The notes beneath the pieces were generated by a model. It saw only the letters and a program-made list of their open reading frames with translations, was not told the DNA's origin and did not search any database. From Annona cherimola (taxonomy: Eukaryota; Streptophyta; Magnoliopsida; Magnoliales; Annonaceae): a stretch of DNA of 64,000 nt. The translations under genes and the position numbers were made by a program. Of the stretch, positions 24,701-36,440 are shown in pieces. Numbering within the stretch: position 1 is the first letter of the stretch; each line of letters opens with the position of its first letter. Location of the stretch: the NCBI GenBank assembly GCA_030490835.1, contig CM059973.1:86821641-86885640 (forward strand), written 5' to 3'.

Positions 24701-25695
24701 AAGCTGTGGACCATATGCAATGAAAGAGGAAGATGCAATGGTTTACAGGAGACCATATCTTACATCGGGCTCTTCTGGCTTTGCATTGACAGCTTTAAGT
24801 AGGGCAATGAAGAAAGAGCTGAAGGCTAGTTTTACTTGTCCAGTACTCTGTTCTCCATTTCTCTTGTTTTTTTACAAGCACATCCTACAGTTCATTTCGT
24901 TTATGGGCAGTTCCAGTTTGTGTAGTTGGTAATGATGGAACAAAAAGAAAGTCCCGCTTGCTAGGCTTTATCCTTACCAGCCTAAATGTGGGGCAAAACC
25001 AATTTTCTTGTTCCAGGTTGTGATTTGACATGGCTTTGGCTAACATGCCCAGGGTAGACTGACTTCTTTGGCTTGTTGTATTTGTGGCCAAGCTTGACTC
25101 TATGCAACTTAATTGGATGCACTTCCTGCATCCTTCATTCACTAAGCTAACTGCTCATTCTTTCATCAGCATTTTGGACATCTTTCTAACGTTGATATCT
25201 TTACGAATTCAGCCCTACGTTGAAGAAATGAGGGCAATATTATCCAGCAAGAGTTGGAAAGTTAGCACCACAATATGTTGGGGCCAAAGAGATCGCTGGT
25301 TGAGCTATGAGGGTGTAGAAGATTTTTGCAAGGGACTAAACCACAAACTGGTGGAACTTCCTATGGTAATGTTCTCTCATAGGTTGAGATAGCATATGTT
25401 GATATTTTTCTATTCACGATTTGCTTCGTTCGTCCACTATCATTCTCAATTAACATCTAATTCAGGATAAACTCACAAAAGATTTTAGAAATCCTTTAGC
25501 AATTTTCTTCTATCATATGAACTCATTCTTAATATGACATCCGTGCTTGACTTAATAATGCCATGTATTATATATGCACTTAATTTTTGTGTTCTCTTCT
25601 TATTCCTATCTGTTCCTTAGGCAGGGCATCATGTCCAAGAAGATTGTGGAGAGGAGCTTGGCAAGATCCTAGCAGGGATTCTTGCTAGGAGTTAA
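21714..25695 (+). CDS. alpha/beta hydrolase-fold protein, plastid type, lacking the usual nucleophile
   Basis: Thirteen exons splice in phase to 398 aa: 21714-21887, 21999-22053, 22185-22240, 22404-22507, 22646-22715, 23207-23276, 23603-23659, 23855-23922, 24024-24104, 24501-24578, 24669-24824, 25213-25365, 25621-25695. The N-terminus is Ser/Pro/Lys-rich with few acids, like a chloroplast transit peptide; translation may instead begin at the second Met (21750). The fold is clear: oxyanion HGFP (148-151), 'AIAFDWLGFGFSDKP', an acid in 'WGQRDRW' (Asp350) and 'AGHHVQED' (His377/378). The nucleophile elbow reads VVQGYFAP, with Phe221 where Ser or Asp is expected. It belongs with plant proteins annotated as epoxide hydrolase- or haloalkane dehalogenase-like. 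Intron 11 uses a GC donor (AAG|GCTAGT at 24825). Confidence 0.9.
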
Positions 25696-25727
25696 CCAGC
25701 TCCTAGCCCTCAGCCAGTGTTTGATTC

Positions 25728-25935
25728 AGGAGTGTGGATAGGAGAGAGATTCTTGGGCAGGAACTCACTCCCTCCCTTCGATCGATGTTGGCCCCTTTCG
25801 CTTTTGGGGCGACGAGGGTTGAGCTCGAAGTACGGGAGCGCTCTCATACAGCGGAAGAGGCGGGCACTGAGCCACTGACTCCCTCCTTCGGAAGATCTTT
25901 TCAAGCCTTTCTAACTCAAATCCTTCCAGTGGTAT
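25728..25935. other. GC-rich insert, possible mitochondrial DNA (NUMT) in the hydrolase 3' flank
   Basis: About 35 bp after the hydrolase stop the sequence changes abruptly to GC-rich text with a plant-mitochondrial flavour: 'ccctttcgcttttggggcg', 'gagctcgaagtacgggagc', 'actccctccttcggaag'. It ends near 'ctaactcaaatccttcca', where AT-rich DNA resumes. I believe such strings occur in plant mitochondrial intergenic DNA but could not search. It could also be an unrelated repeat or part of the 3' UTR. Confidence 0.4.
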
Positions 25936-25939
25936 TGTG

Positions 25940-26732
25940 GTCATGATGTTGTTTTTCTTTTGGTAAAGGCATTTGATCATCCAAGGCGGATGTTATGGTA
26001 AGTCAGGTGGGATCTTTTTTTAGTTCTCGTTGGTCTTCAACCAGCAACATGATGTACTTAATGTGCCCACTGTTGAGGGGAGATATAACACTTCGTTTTA
26101 TAATAAATGGTCCAAAATACAAAGTAGCAAATTAGAAGATCAATGAGATAGTTTGTACATTAATGCGTAGTCTAATATAGTTTGATATTCCATGCCTTTG
26201 CTCTCTCACTGGAACCGTATACATACATTCAAATTATTTCATATGAATTGTGTTGATCTAACTCCTTGGGTTTTCTATTTACGAATTAATGGTAGACATG
26301 TTAAATAGTATGAGCAATTTTATCAAAAAAAAAAAAAAAAAACAGTATGAGCAACGATTTTTTTTTTTTTTTCAATGAACATAACCAACTATTTTTAGTG
26401 AGCTCTAGTTAAGTGCTTGAGATGGGAACAGAAGCAAGATACATGTATAAGTTTTGCCCCCCTCTTCATCATTGTAGATCCAAAGAAAACCAATTTAGTG
26501 CAATATTGATGTCATCGAGTAACAGATAACTCGAGTGCTGCAAATTGTATCAGAAATAAGTATATGCCTTCCTTCTTGTCATAAAAAACCAACACGAAAT
26601 TTCATGAAGAAAAAAGCTGGTGCACTTAGCACATTAATTAATTAAGAAAAATTCTCGGGAACATATTGGAATCTAGAAATAGAAAAATAGAACACTAGTT
26701 TCCAATAATTCTGTGATATTTGACAAAATGGG
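25940..26732. other. intergenic between convergent hydrolase and PIN5 genes
   Basis: AT-rich 3' flanks of two genes transcribed toward each other. Apart from the retroposed tail at 26318-26343 no gene or repeat was recognised. Confidence 0.5.
26318..26343 (+). mobile_element. extremely 5'-truncated retroposon tail with TSD
   Basis: The direct repeat agtatgagcaa occurs at 26307-26317 and 26344-26354. Between them lie only 26 bp: ttttatc followed by about 18 A and a C. This is the expected footprint of a LINE- or SINE-mediated insertion truncated almost to its poly(A). A similar 'ttttcatc' plus A-run tail occurs at about 31036-31060. Confidence 0.6.
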
Positions 26733-29689
26733 TCAACTCAAAAATCCTAAGCCCACACAATATGCGATCAGCACTGGCAAGGACGCGAGCATGCCGAATA
26801 TCACTCTGTAAAACAAACATTTTAAATTCCATGTTAGACCAACTAATCAATATGGTGAGCTATCAAATAATAATAATAATCAACATGTTAGGAACCCGAT
26901 GGTAGGGAAGTTGCATTTGCATGCATGGCTCCAAGGCAAGTTAATTGGAAGAGCATGCAACTTACGCGGTGCTAAGCACGTCTGCATGCAATCCGTACTC
27001 CCGCGCATAGATGAACGACGTGATGGACTGTGGCACCGCTGCCTGCACATGATCACAACCGTGCAAATTAGGAGAAGCACATCCCATCTATTCTAGGAAA
27101 CCTTTGCTACTGATAACATCTCATAATAGTGGGGCCCACCAGATGGACGGCTGAAATGGCCCAGAACAGAAATAATTATACGTGGAGGATATATAATTAA
27201 GAATATTAATAACCTGAACGATGGCGATTCGAAGGACGTCGCCACGCAGACCCATGGCGATGGCGCCAATGGCCATAGCAGCGGGCCCTGCAATGAACCT
27301 GAGGACCATGCCAGTGATCGTCAGCCGCACGCCGCACGCGATCACTTTCTCCTGACTTGCCATGAACAGCCCTGAAAATGGAAGTAGTAAAAAAAATAAT
27401 AATAATAATACGCTGCGCGTGCATATATGGAGTTGGCCTCTTGGCCATAAGCGCTGATCATGATGTGCCATTTCTCGTGCATGGCCGTTGATATCTTACC
27501 CATGCTTAACATGGCCATTCCCGTGCCTGCTTTCGACATGATCTGCACGCACCCGTCCACGATGCTCGGCATCTGAAAATGCCACCTGCACGTAATATAC
27601 ATTAATTCATCCCACGCCATTAATAACTGGTTTGTAATATTCAAGTACTGAAATATTGTAAAAAAAAAATGATATAAAAATTGGTAATAAGACTAATTGA
27701 GCGAATAATATGATAATCGTCGAAGGATAAATATTCGATAGATTCTTGCGATAAATTTATCTTAAAGTTGTTGTCAAAATTATTATCGATAGTGTGTAGC
27801 TGATGCCCATTTATTTATACAATAACATTGTTCCCGATAATGTGTTGTCGGTGCCCGTTAAAATAATACACCAAGTTTTTATCTGTTGTAGGGGATTAAT
27901 TCAGCGTAAAATCTTTATTATTTTTATGAATTTTTAGCTTTTATCATTTCCGACACATTCGTAATTATTATTTGTTTGAGGGAGATATCAAAAATGAACT
28001 CTGTTTTTGGCAGCTATAACATTCAAAAAAAAAAAAAAATTGAAGTAATTTGATCATTTCCAATTTTTATTCGTTGTAGTGAGTTGATTCCACGTAAATT
28101 TTTTTAAAATTTTATTATTTTTTAGTTTTTGTCTTTTCCACTTATTTGTAATTAATTAATTAATTATTTATTTGATTAAGATATCAAAAATAAATTCTAT
28201 TATTGGTTGTTGAAACATTCGAAAAGAATTTCAAGTGATTTTATGAAGGATCGGTGATAAGGAAAAGAAATTTTTTTCTCACTTTTTATCTCATTTTGTG
28301 AGGTGGTGTATGTTTAGCAGTAGGTAAAACTTTTCAAGGAAAAGATTCTTATTATAAAATTTTTTGAAATAAAAAAAAGATATAATATGATAAAAGTAAT
28401 AATAAGAAATAAAAAATATTAAAAAGGAACAAAAAGAATAAAGTTAGAATAGACAGAATAGTTAAATGGATAATTACAGAGAAATTATTAACTAGAAAAA
28501 GAGGAAAAAATGATTAGAAAATAAAATAACGGTGGTGAGTGAAAAGTTTTAAATGATTAAGTTTATGAAAATACTAAACACATTTATAGCATCTTAATTA
28601 CCTAATTAATCAACTTTTTCTATTATTATCCATGTACATGCTAATACTTTTAAAATCTATTCATACAGTTGTTCCATCCATTTTTATTCTCTTTATTGCT
28701 AGTCGTCACCCCGGTAACATTATATCCCGATACTGAAGTTATATCAGTTTTATCCCGTAACCAAATTCGATATATAGTGGAACTAATTCTACAAAAGTTT
28801 TTTTTTTTTCCCCTTTTGATTTGTAGTTCTACAGAAGTTTTAATAACCCATTTAAAAGGAACAAAAACAATATATTTTGACAAGCAAAAGGAATATATTT
28901 GAAGATGGTGATAAAGATTAAAAAAAATATTCCGCAGCTAGTTATGATCTCAGGCTCATCACTACACAGCCCATTATATTTATACCTATTTGAGATGAAA
29001 GCCCAGACGACGCCAACGATGCTGGCGTAGGAATTGGGATTGAGCGCCAGCTTCAGCCACACGATCTTCATCACCGACCAAAACGACGGCTTACTTGCTT
29101 CTCCTCCTGCGACGGCGCCACCAGTACTACCAGTCTCCTCCACCACCTTATTGCACTCCATGTCCTTCACCGGATCACCGGCACTGTCCCCGACTTTCCC
29201 CACAGAGACGCTGCTCGACGTCTTTCTCAGCTCCAGCGCAAAAAGGAGGATGGTGAGCCAGATGATGGCCTGCACCACCGACGCCTGCACCACCAGGTCC
29301 TGGCCCAACGGCCCATACATGGCCCTCAGAAATGGCACCCCCACCACCAACGTGTTGGTGAGTGTGGAGAGGGAGTAGCTGGTTATCGACCAGCAGTAGC
29401 TCCCCTTGCTGCTGCACTTGGCCCACGCCGCCAGCACCACCACTATCACGACCTTCGAAACCACGTCGGCGGCGACGAACCTGTAGTTCATCTCGAAGGG
29501 ATCGATGTGGGCTGTGAAGCCGAAGGTGAAAAGGGGCAACGTGAACCAGGAGACGAGGCGGTTGATGGCCTCACAGTGCTCCGGGGTGAAGATGGCCCAC
29601 CACTTCACTGATCCATAGCCCAGCACGAGTGCAAAGTAGAGTGGCAGCATGGCCACCAACACTTTGTAGATGTCTTCCCAACCTATCAT
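26733..29689 (-). CDS. PIN5: short (PIN5-type) auxin efflux carrier family protein
   Basis: Five exons on the minus strand splice in phase to 365 aa: 29689-28986, 27585-27500, 27371-27214, 27042-26966, 26805-26733. The start MIGWEDIYKV matches the PIN family N-terminus; the longer upstream open frame is leader. N-terminal membrane segments include 'PLYFALVLGYGSVKWW', 'RLVSWFTLPLFTFGFTAH', 'VVSKVVIVVVLAAW' and 'LTNTLVVGVPFLRAMYG'. A short hydrophilic loop of about 50 residues follows 'LLFALELRK', then the C-terminal set: 'NPNSYASIVGVVWAF', 'GTGMAMLSMGLFMA', 'VPQSITSFIYAREYGLHADV' and 'VIFGMLASLPVLIAY'. A loop this short, plus 'FTAHIDPFEMNYRF', places it in the PIN5 clade. In the family such short PINs move auxin across the ER membrane. 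Exon order and intron positions fit known PIN genes. Nothing looks broken. Confidence 0.93.
28300..28590 (+). mobile_element. AT-rich MITE, 'ggtgtgtttgg' family, in PIN5 intron 1
   Basis: Starts near ggtgtatgtttagcagtag and ends tactaaacacattta, an inverted pair. The interior has 'aaaagtaataataagaaat', 'aaagttagaatagacaga' and 'gaaattattaactagaaa', diverged from the other copies. The rest of the 1.4-kb intron (27586-28985) is AT-rich with no recognised gene. Confidence 0.5.
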
Positions 29690-29810
29690 CGTTTTTTCTT
29701 CTTCTTCTGTTTTTTTTTTTTGAAACTTGGGTTGGTGAACTTGTTTAACTTGAAGCCTTCTAGTGACCAGATTTGCAAGAGTTACATTCATCAATGTATC
29801 AGCGCATGAG

Positions 29811-29854
29811 TATATATAAGAACACTAGGGGAGCATGCAGGGTTTTGGGGTGGG

Positions 29855-29886
<32 letters not shown>
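29811..29886 (-). promoter_or_regulatory. PIN5 core promoter: TATA box and GA/CT tract
   Basis: On the minus strand a TATA-like cttatatata lies at 29820-29811, about 122 bp upstream of the ATG. Just beyond it is a (GA)15 tract at 29857-29886, which reads as CT on the coding strand; such tracts are common near plant transcription starts. Confidence 0.5.
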
Positions 29887-29889
<3 letters not shown>

Positions 29890-29890
<1 letters not shown>

Positions 29891-31575
29891 AGTGGGTGCA
29901 TACGATTCTGTGCGTTGGATTCTCACCAATGGAAGTGTTTGTGTGGTGCATGAAACGCTGCTGTACTCCTTTCACTGACAGTATTTGTGTTTAACAATCT
30001 GTGTGCAGCTCTGGGATTTGGAATGAGATTCATCGTTTATTCCACTCATCTTGCCAGAGGAGTGTTGGATGTTGGGAGCTTTTTTACCCCTCACTCCTTG
30101 CGTTCTTCATATAAGACAATCTTTCCGGTCAATTAATTGTTCGTGTTTAGGAGTCAGAAGAAGCACGCTAATTTGTGGTCCTTTCTTTCCTTTGCTGGTG
30201 CATTAAGGAGAAATCCATTGATCTAAACCATCATTCGGAGCTTAATTCTTAATAAAAAGAGAGGCATGCACCTGTCGATATTAATTTTCCGCCGATAATT
30301 AAAACACATACATATCGTAGATCTATGATCGAAAAGCTTGTGACTGAAAAATCCATAATAATAATGAATTTTGATTTAGGGCCTTTCTAGCTAATTCATG
30401 ACCACATGATCCACCTAGACAGGATCCATTTAACTGTGTGCTTGGGAGGCAGGATATTTAACCTTTGGTGAAATAATATCTTTGTACATGGCAAGGTCGG
30501 GGTATGGCAGATATTAGTCCTGCACGGTACTGGTCTAATTATCCCATGTAATAATTACGTATGTCTAAGAGAATAAAGAATACATTCTAGCTTAAGTGAT
30601 TGAAAATGCAATCCAGTTTGGTATTTGTTTTCCCCCACTTTCCATCAAAATGAAAAATAATTGTGCCCACTATCTATATTCTTTAATTCCTTTCCGTGTT
30701 GAATTTGGAATATATATGGACGACGTTGGATTGCATGTGGCGAAGCTATTTTGAATCGTCAGATGCATGGCGCTCTTTTAGCTTAGAGCTTATGCTTCAC
30801 GAAGCGTACACAAGCCAACCGAGGGCAGAAGCAGTTGCATTCATGGCCCTTGCTGAGGTTCGGAGTCGCGTCCCGTCAATAACGTACGGGAGTTCCACCA
30901 TCTTTTAAGGTGAGATGTTCCACCCAGGCTGTCATTGAAAAATTTTATACCGATAATCTTTTGAAATTGAATTTGTTAGATTCCGTTGTCCTTCCCTTCT
31001 CTCAAATTGAGAGGGAGTAAGGACATAGGATATTCTTTTCATCAAAAAAAAAAAAAAAAGAATAGGTAGAGTTCGTTGTCTATAATATAAATAGGTTAAA
31101 TTTTTAATATTTAATGTTATATTGTACAATGTCAATAAATAAATTTTAAAAAAAGGAATGCACCACTTTTCAGTTTTCACATGTCTAAGTCGTTTGCTTG
31201 TTTGCCCTTTGGTGAAACATAGGTTCCCACGGAATTTTTCATGGTAGCCTTTGGCTTCACGAGTGGAGGGGAGCCACCACTACAACAAATCTTATTTTCA
31301 AAAAAAAAAAAATTGCTGCTCTTTTCGTTATCATTACTTTGTTGCTTATCTTTCTAGCCAACGAAATTGCAGCAATTTTTTCTGCCCTGAAGATAATTGT
31401 AAGGAAGAATGGCAACAAAATTTCCGTATTTCGTTTTCCTAGCTTAAATGCAATTCAATAATGGTGACGAAATTAGCAACAAAATTGTGCTAACTTTCTT
31501 GAGAAACTAAATATTTTTGGTGCACATAAAGCTTAGGTGTCACCTGACAAAAATCATTTCTCTCAGAATCTCGGA
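29890..31575. other. intergenic, PIN5 upstream region
   Basis: No gene recognised. A GC-balanced patch at about 30690-30910 holds a 70-codon open frame without known domain. An A-run preceded by 'cttttcatc' at 31036-31060 looks like a retroposon tail. Confidence 0.35.
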
Positions 31576-31586
31576 TGGGGTATACC

Positions 31587-34166
31587 CAATGTTTTAAAAA
31601 CCAGACCGGTAACTGAACCGTTTTTATGTCCGGTTCAGGTCCAACCGGTTCAACCGTGATTCAAACCGTTTTGAACCGTGACGTCAGCATGACATAATTA
31701 TGACGTAATAATTATATTTAATTTATTTTAATTATTTCAAAATTAAATTAAATATATAAATTCTATGTCATATAAAAATTACACTTGGCATCAACAATAC
31801 ATTCAAGTACATCATGCAATTCAAGAAAAAAATAAGAGTGCACTGACCTGAAATAGGTGCAATTCTTTCATCTTTTTTGTTCCTATATGGTTTATCAGAA
31901 TATCTGCTACGAAATTTCAAATATTAATGGAAGAATATAAGATATTTAGAAAAAAATTAATTTTACTTTACTTGAAGAAATTAACTACCTAAAAATAAGA
32001 AAAAATATTTAAAATTGTACTGTAATTGAAAATGTTCAAATTGCTCAACATCGTTCAATTTTGAGCAAAATTTAACTACGATTTAGGTCTAAAGTGAATA
32101 CAAAACACAACTGAATAAAAATATATTTGAGATATCTAATTCAAAAAAAAAACTTCAAAGTTGATATCTTCAAAATATCCAAAAAGAAGCATCTCTACAA
32201 TTGCATCTTCATGAATTTCCTCAACTTTCTCTATTTTGTTCTTGATCTTCTTGGATTAGCATTGACCCTATTAATGGATATTACAATAAAATATTAGTCT
32301 TTGAAATAAATTGTTATGAAAGTAAAAAAAACTAAATAATTAAAAAAGAAGTTTATAAAATATTACCAAAATCTTCAATGCCTACTGTAGCAATCGCAGA
32401 TGTGGTTGATCCGTTTGCATCCAAGTCTCAACATCTTCTTCAGTAAATAAATCTTCAGAGTCTTCAGACTCCATGGTCCAATCTTCCAAAATATCTATGT
32501 TATCTAAAGATATAGGATCAAAGCCAACCTTCCTTTTTTTCTTCCTACATAATGAGAATAGAAGTTAAAGAGAACATATAAAAAATAAATTAATCACAAA
32601 TCACATTGAATTTAATCATACCTCTCAAGCAAACGTAAATTATATTGAACATAAACAAGATCATTCAATCTTCCATGCTCCAATCTGTTCCTCTTTTTGG
32701 TGTGTATACGTTCAAATACGGACCAATTTCGCTCACAACCAGCTGAGCTACAAGTTTGGCTCAAGACTTTAATAGCAACGGCTTGTAGTTTTAGAGCACT
32801 GCACCCATAGGACTTCCACCAAAGAGCTGCGATATTATATAGAAAAGTAATGTAGTTAAAATTTTAAAAAAAGAAATATTATAATCAAAATTTTGAATAT
32901 CCAACCTCTATTACGTGATTCCAACCTATATCATTTCTATCTCTTGATGCACGAGATTCCACAGCAACTGTTGCGGAACTACTATTCATATTTGGGACAC
33001 TCGCTGGCTCAGTAGGTGAGAGATTTGATTGGGATTCTGTTATTTTTTTAAACCTACAAGTCAAATTATAAACAACATTTTATCATGCATGCACATCTTA
33101 TATTTAAATATTTAAATAATAAGCCATCTAAAATATTGCATGATATTTAAAAAATTAAATAAATAAAACTAAAATCACAATAACGTATACACATCTGGTC
33201 CTTTCTTAATTTTTCTAAGCCATATGAAGTGTGGTTCACAATGCAGAAATCTTTTATACATATCCACATAATAAAACATATAAAGATGCAGGTGCAGCGC
33301 ATGCTCATGGATTCTGGCCCAAGTGCAGGCTTTTTTATTACATCCGGCCAAAATGAAATTATATAAAAAATGCAAAGCTTCAGCATTCAATTCAAATCAC
33401 GCACGCTGCCAGCATTTAATCAAAACCCACGCACATGCACGCGCACACGACAAACTGGTAGTCTGTTATCTCGGATTGGGTCTGAGTTTTTTTTTCCCCT
33501 GAAATGGATGATGTTACAGAAGCCGTCTTCTTCTACGGTCGAATTCGGCGATGAGGATGAGGCAGAGCCGGTGGAGGACAGGAGGAGGTGTAACCGGTGG
33601 AGGAGGCAGAGCCTCGTAGGCCAGCCTTGGACTGTGGCAGAACCGGTGGAGGCCGCTGTAGCTGTCGCCGCCTCACCGGCGGAACGATGGGGAAAGGGAC
33701 TGTCGGCAATGGGTTCTCAAAACCCTACGGTCTGTGAGAGAGGGGCCAAGCGAGCGGGAATCGAAATGGGAGGATGAGACGGGAGAGATGGGTTTGCGCC
33801 GCTGGAGAGAGAGACCTTGCTAGACGTCGATTCTCGCCGGCTGACCAATGGGGAAAGGCCGCCGGCGATGGGTTCTGGAAACCCTAATGCAGAAGAGCAA
33901 GCGAGTGGGAAGAGGGAATAGGGGCCAGGTAGAGCGAGACGGGAGGGACGGTTTGCGGCGCCCGCTGGCCTTGTGTGATATTTTTATTTTATTTTATTTT
34001 TTTATTTTTTAAACCTGCGAACCAAACCGCGGTTCGACCGATTTTCACGGTTCGACTGCCCTGTTCAAACGGTTTGCGCGGTTTTCTTTAAAACCCAAGA
34101 ACCGGCGCCAAACCGAACCGCTACACTGCAGGTTCGCGGTTCGACCGGTCGGTTTTCAAAACACTG
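31587..34166 (-). mobile_element. hAT transposon, 2.58 kb, deletion derivative with transposase remnants
   Basis: The ends are caatgttttaaaaacc on the left and ggttttcaaaacactg on the right, an inverted pair typical of plant hAT elements. The 8-bp TSD ggtatacc lies at 31579-31586 and 34167-34174 and is itself palindromic. Subterminal regions carry 'gaaccgg'/'ccggttc' motifs. Transposase exons run on the minus strand (see 32382-33050). A GC-rich leader region (about 33400-33970) with 'aaaccctacgg' and 'gaaaccctaatgc' would be the element's 5' part. Confidence 0.92.
32382..33050 (-). pseudogene. hAT transposase remnant: N-terminus and C-terminal dimerisation domain, catalytic core deleted
   Basis: On the minus strand three exon-like blocks appear. 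About 33050-32905 encodes an N-terminal piece ending 'SRDRNDIGWNHVIE', like the start of BED-finger hAT transposases. 32827-32621 encodes the C-terminal dimerisation region ('LWWKSYG', 'VLSQTCSSAGCERNWSVFE', 'HTKKRNRL', 'LNDLVYVQYNLRL') and is uninterrupted. About 32542-32382 follows in phase with a basic KKKRKV stretch, 'DPISLDNIDILEDW' and a TAG stop. The catalytic middle expected between the first two blocks is absent, so no active transposase can be made. The first junction does not join in frame. The intact C-terminal part suggests recent deletion. Confidence 0.85.
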
Positions 34167-34174
34167 GGTATACC

Positions 34175-36363
34175 TTTTTAAAATACGTGATTATACAGAA
34201 ATTTCTAAAACACTTAAATTCATTGATTCATAGATGAATTAAAACATTATAGTAATTTGTAAAATCATTGGTCTATATAGAAATAATAGTGTACTATGGT
34301 TTGGATGTTGGATTAACAATTTTAAAATTGATACACAAATCAAATAATTTTATTACGATAATTTCACACATATCTTGGTTGGGTATAGGCGCTCATCAAA
34401 TAAGGATGTATCGAAAAAGGACAGGCTACAAAAAATCAGCAAATTCTAGAAAGATTAAACTACAAAAAAGGCTGGAGCAAATGATCAAAAACAGAGGTGA
34501 CAATATATGCTACAAGGCCTGTCAAGTGAAAAGTTCAGATCATGCAAATTCTTCCATGATCGTGGGTAGTAGATCAACGGCTATAAAATTTGATGAGGAC
34601 CAGCTGCTGGATTGAGCGGTATAGATGTACGGTTAGGCAATCAAAAAAATCCCTGATGGAGAACAACGCATGGCACATACCATGGACGGTGAAATCATGC
34701 AGAACCATGTACAAAACTATCCATCAACAGTTGCAAAGAGGAAGCAGATAGCCTATTATAATGGGCAAAAACAAGTGGCTTTCTCAAAACAACCAGAAAA
34801 TTTGTAAGGAAGGACTACCCCGAAGAGAAGGTTGAATCAGTTCCCCAGGGGGAAATGGTAAGAAATACTGAAATACCATGTAAAGTACACGAGCAAGGAG
34901 AGAAAAGTAAGTACTTTCCTCTCCCATGAAGCTTATACAAGAGGTTGCCCACAAGCAATAGACAAGGCACAGTAGTAGTATAAAAGGTAGGTCACGGACT
35001 GTCTGTGCCAAAATAGTGTATGCCATCCTCTGCCAACTGATAGTGAGATAGAAACTTCTCCAAATAATTTTTTTTTTTTCTCGAGATGGGATCTTCTTAT
35101 TTTCATACCTCAACTATCGTGTATAATCATGGTTTATGATATGTCTTAGGCAAAATTGGGTCAGCTATATAAGCGTGATCAACTGTGATGACGCTAGGAT
35201 TGTTTATAGTTAAAATCATCCTACGATGTCCGATGATCCTGTAATGGAATATTTTATTTTCTAATACACTTTTACCCAATCCCCATAAGCACTTTCATTC
35301 CAAAATTTCATCTTATTCTCCTTCCATCCAAGCTATGAAGAGCCCCTAAATTTCTTATTCAAATCCTTACTCTCATACTATTAAATAGCATCACTTTCTC
35401 CTGTCAAAACTTTTGTAAAAATTTATTTATTTATTTTTAGAACCATTAATAATTTTTTTTTAAAAAGTCATCCATATTGCATTACCTTTTGGCTAACGGT
35501 CCATCTCAGTACTTTGCAACGGGTTTAAACAGTACCCATTTGGTTAGTAGTGACTCTTACAGTGATTTTTTATGACCTCTTCTTGTATTTTTAACATATT
35601 AACCTATACATCAACATCAACATTCAGCCGTCAATATGAGTGTTATATATAATTTCAATGAAACTTTGTGGGGTTATTTTAATTTCATAAAACTGTGCAA
35701 ATATATTTGCAAATAACCCGTGCTAAAATGGAATCTAAGTGATAGTCTTTGTTCACATAAAAAATAGAATCTACGCGCTTTTAATTTAGGTGAAACTTAG
35801 TTTATTTTTAAACAAATTATTCTAGTTATAATAAGTGGAGGTGAATTTCACGTCATGTCAAGGTTTGCCAAAACAATCAAGTTCACTGGTAGGAACGGAT
35901 ACCAAGTACAACCCATTACAATGTCATAGCAATACCTAGCAAGTTTTATCATTAAAATACCGAGGAAGTTTCATCATCAATGAAATGCTCCAATGATCTG
36001 GTATTATAGACTTAACGATAAATGTAGAAATAAATGTGGCTGAAGAAGGTGGAAGTCCTAGAAATATTCTTGAAGGAGTTTGTTCAAGTTGGCATTCAAA
36101 GTATTCCCCGTCCATCCTGGCTTTTGACGTGAGTGGTTGAGATAAAATACAAATGAACACGTATGGAACTTTTCGCATTCATATCGACGTGATAGTTAAT
36201 GGCATTGGATTTGCACCAGTGGAATAGAATGAATTGTAGCTTTGCTCATTCTCATGCATGCCTTATATTATTCGCACTTCTACTTTTCATGTTTGTAACA
36301 GACATGAATTATTCTCCATGACGTAGATGTTTTTTTTATTGGTATTATTGACATCCGGCGTTA
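34175..36363. other. intergenic, no gene recognised
   Basis: Contains an AT-rich stretch at 34200-34380 similar to 46860-46990 ('aaaatcattggtctatatag' against 'aaaatcatttatctacatag'), so a dispersed repeat is likely. The remainder, including open frames at 34268-34615 and 34784-35113, shows no domain. Confidence 0.35.
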
Positions 36364-36440
36364 CATTAGAGGAGACAATATGCTTTTATCTATATTCATG
36401 AGAAATAAAGCTCCCGTTTGTAGGCCAATATGAGAGACCG

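Noticed and set aside
29034..29378. 114-aa plus-strand open frame
   Set aside because: Antisense shadow of PIN5 exon 1.
33370..33777. 135-aa open frame in the hAT
   Set aside because: GC-rich leader sequence of the element; no recognised domain and opposite strand to the transposase exons.
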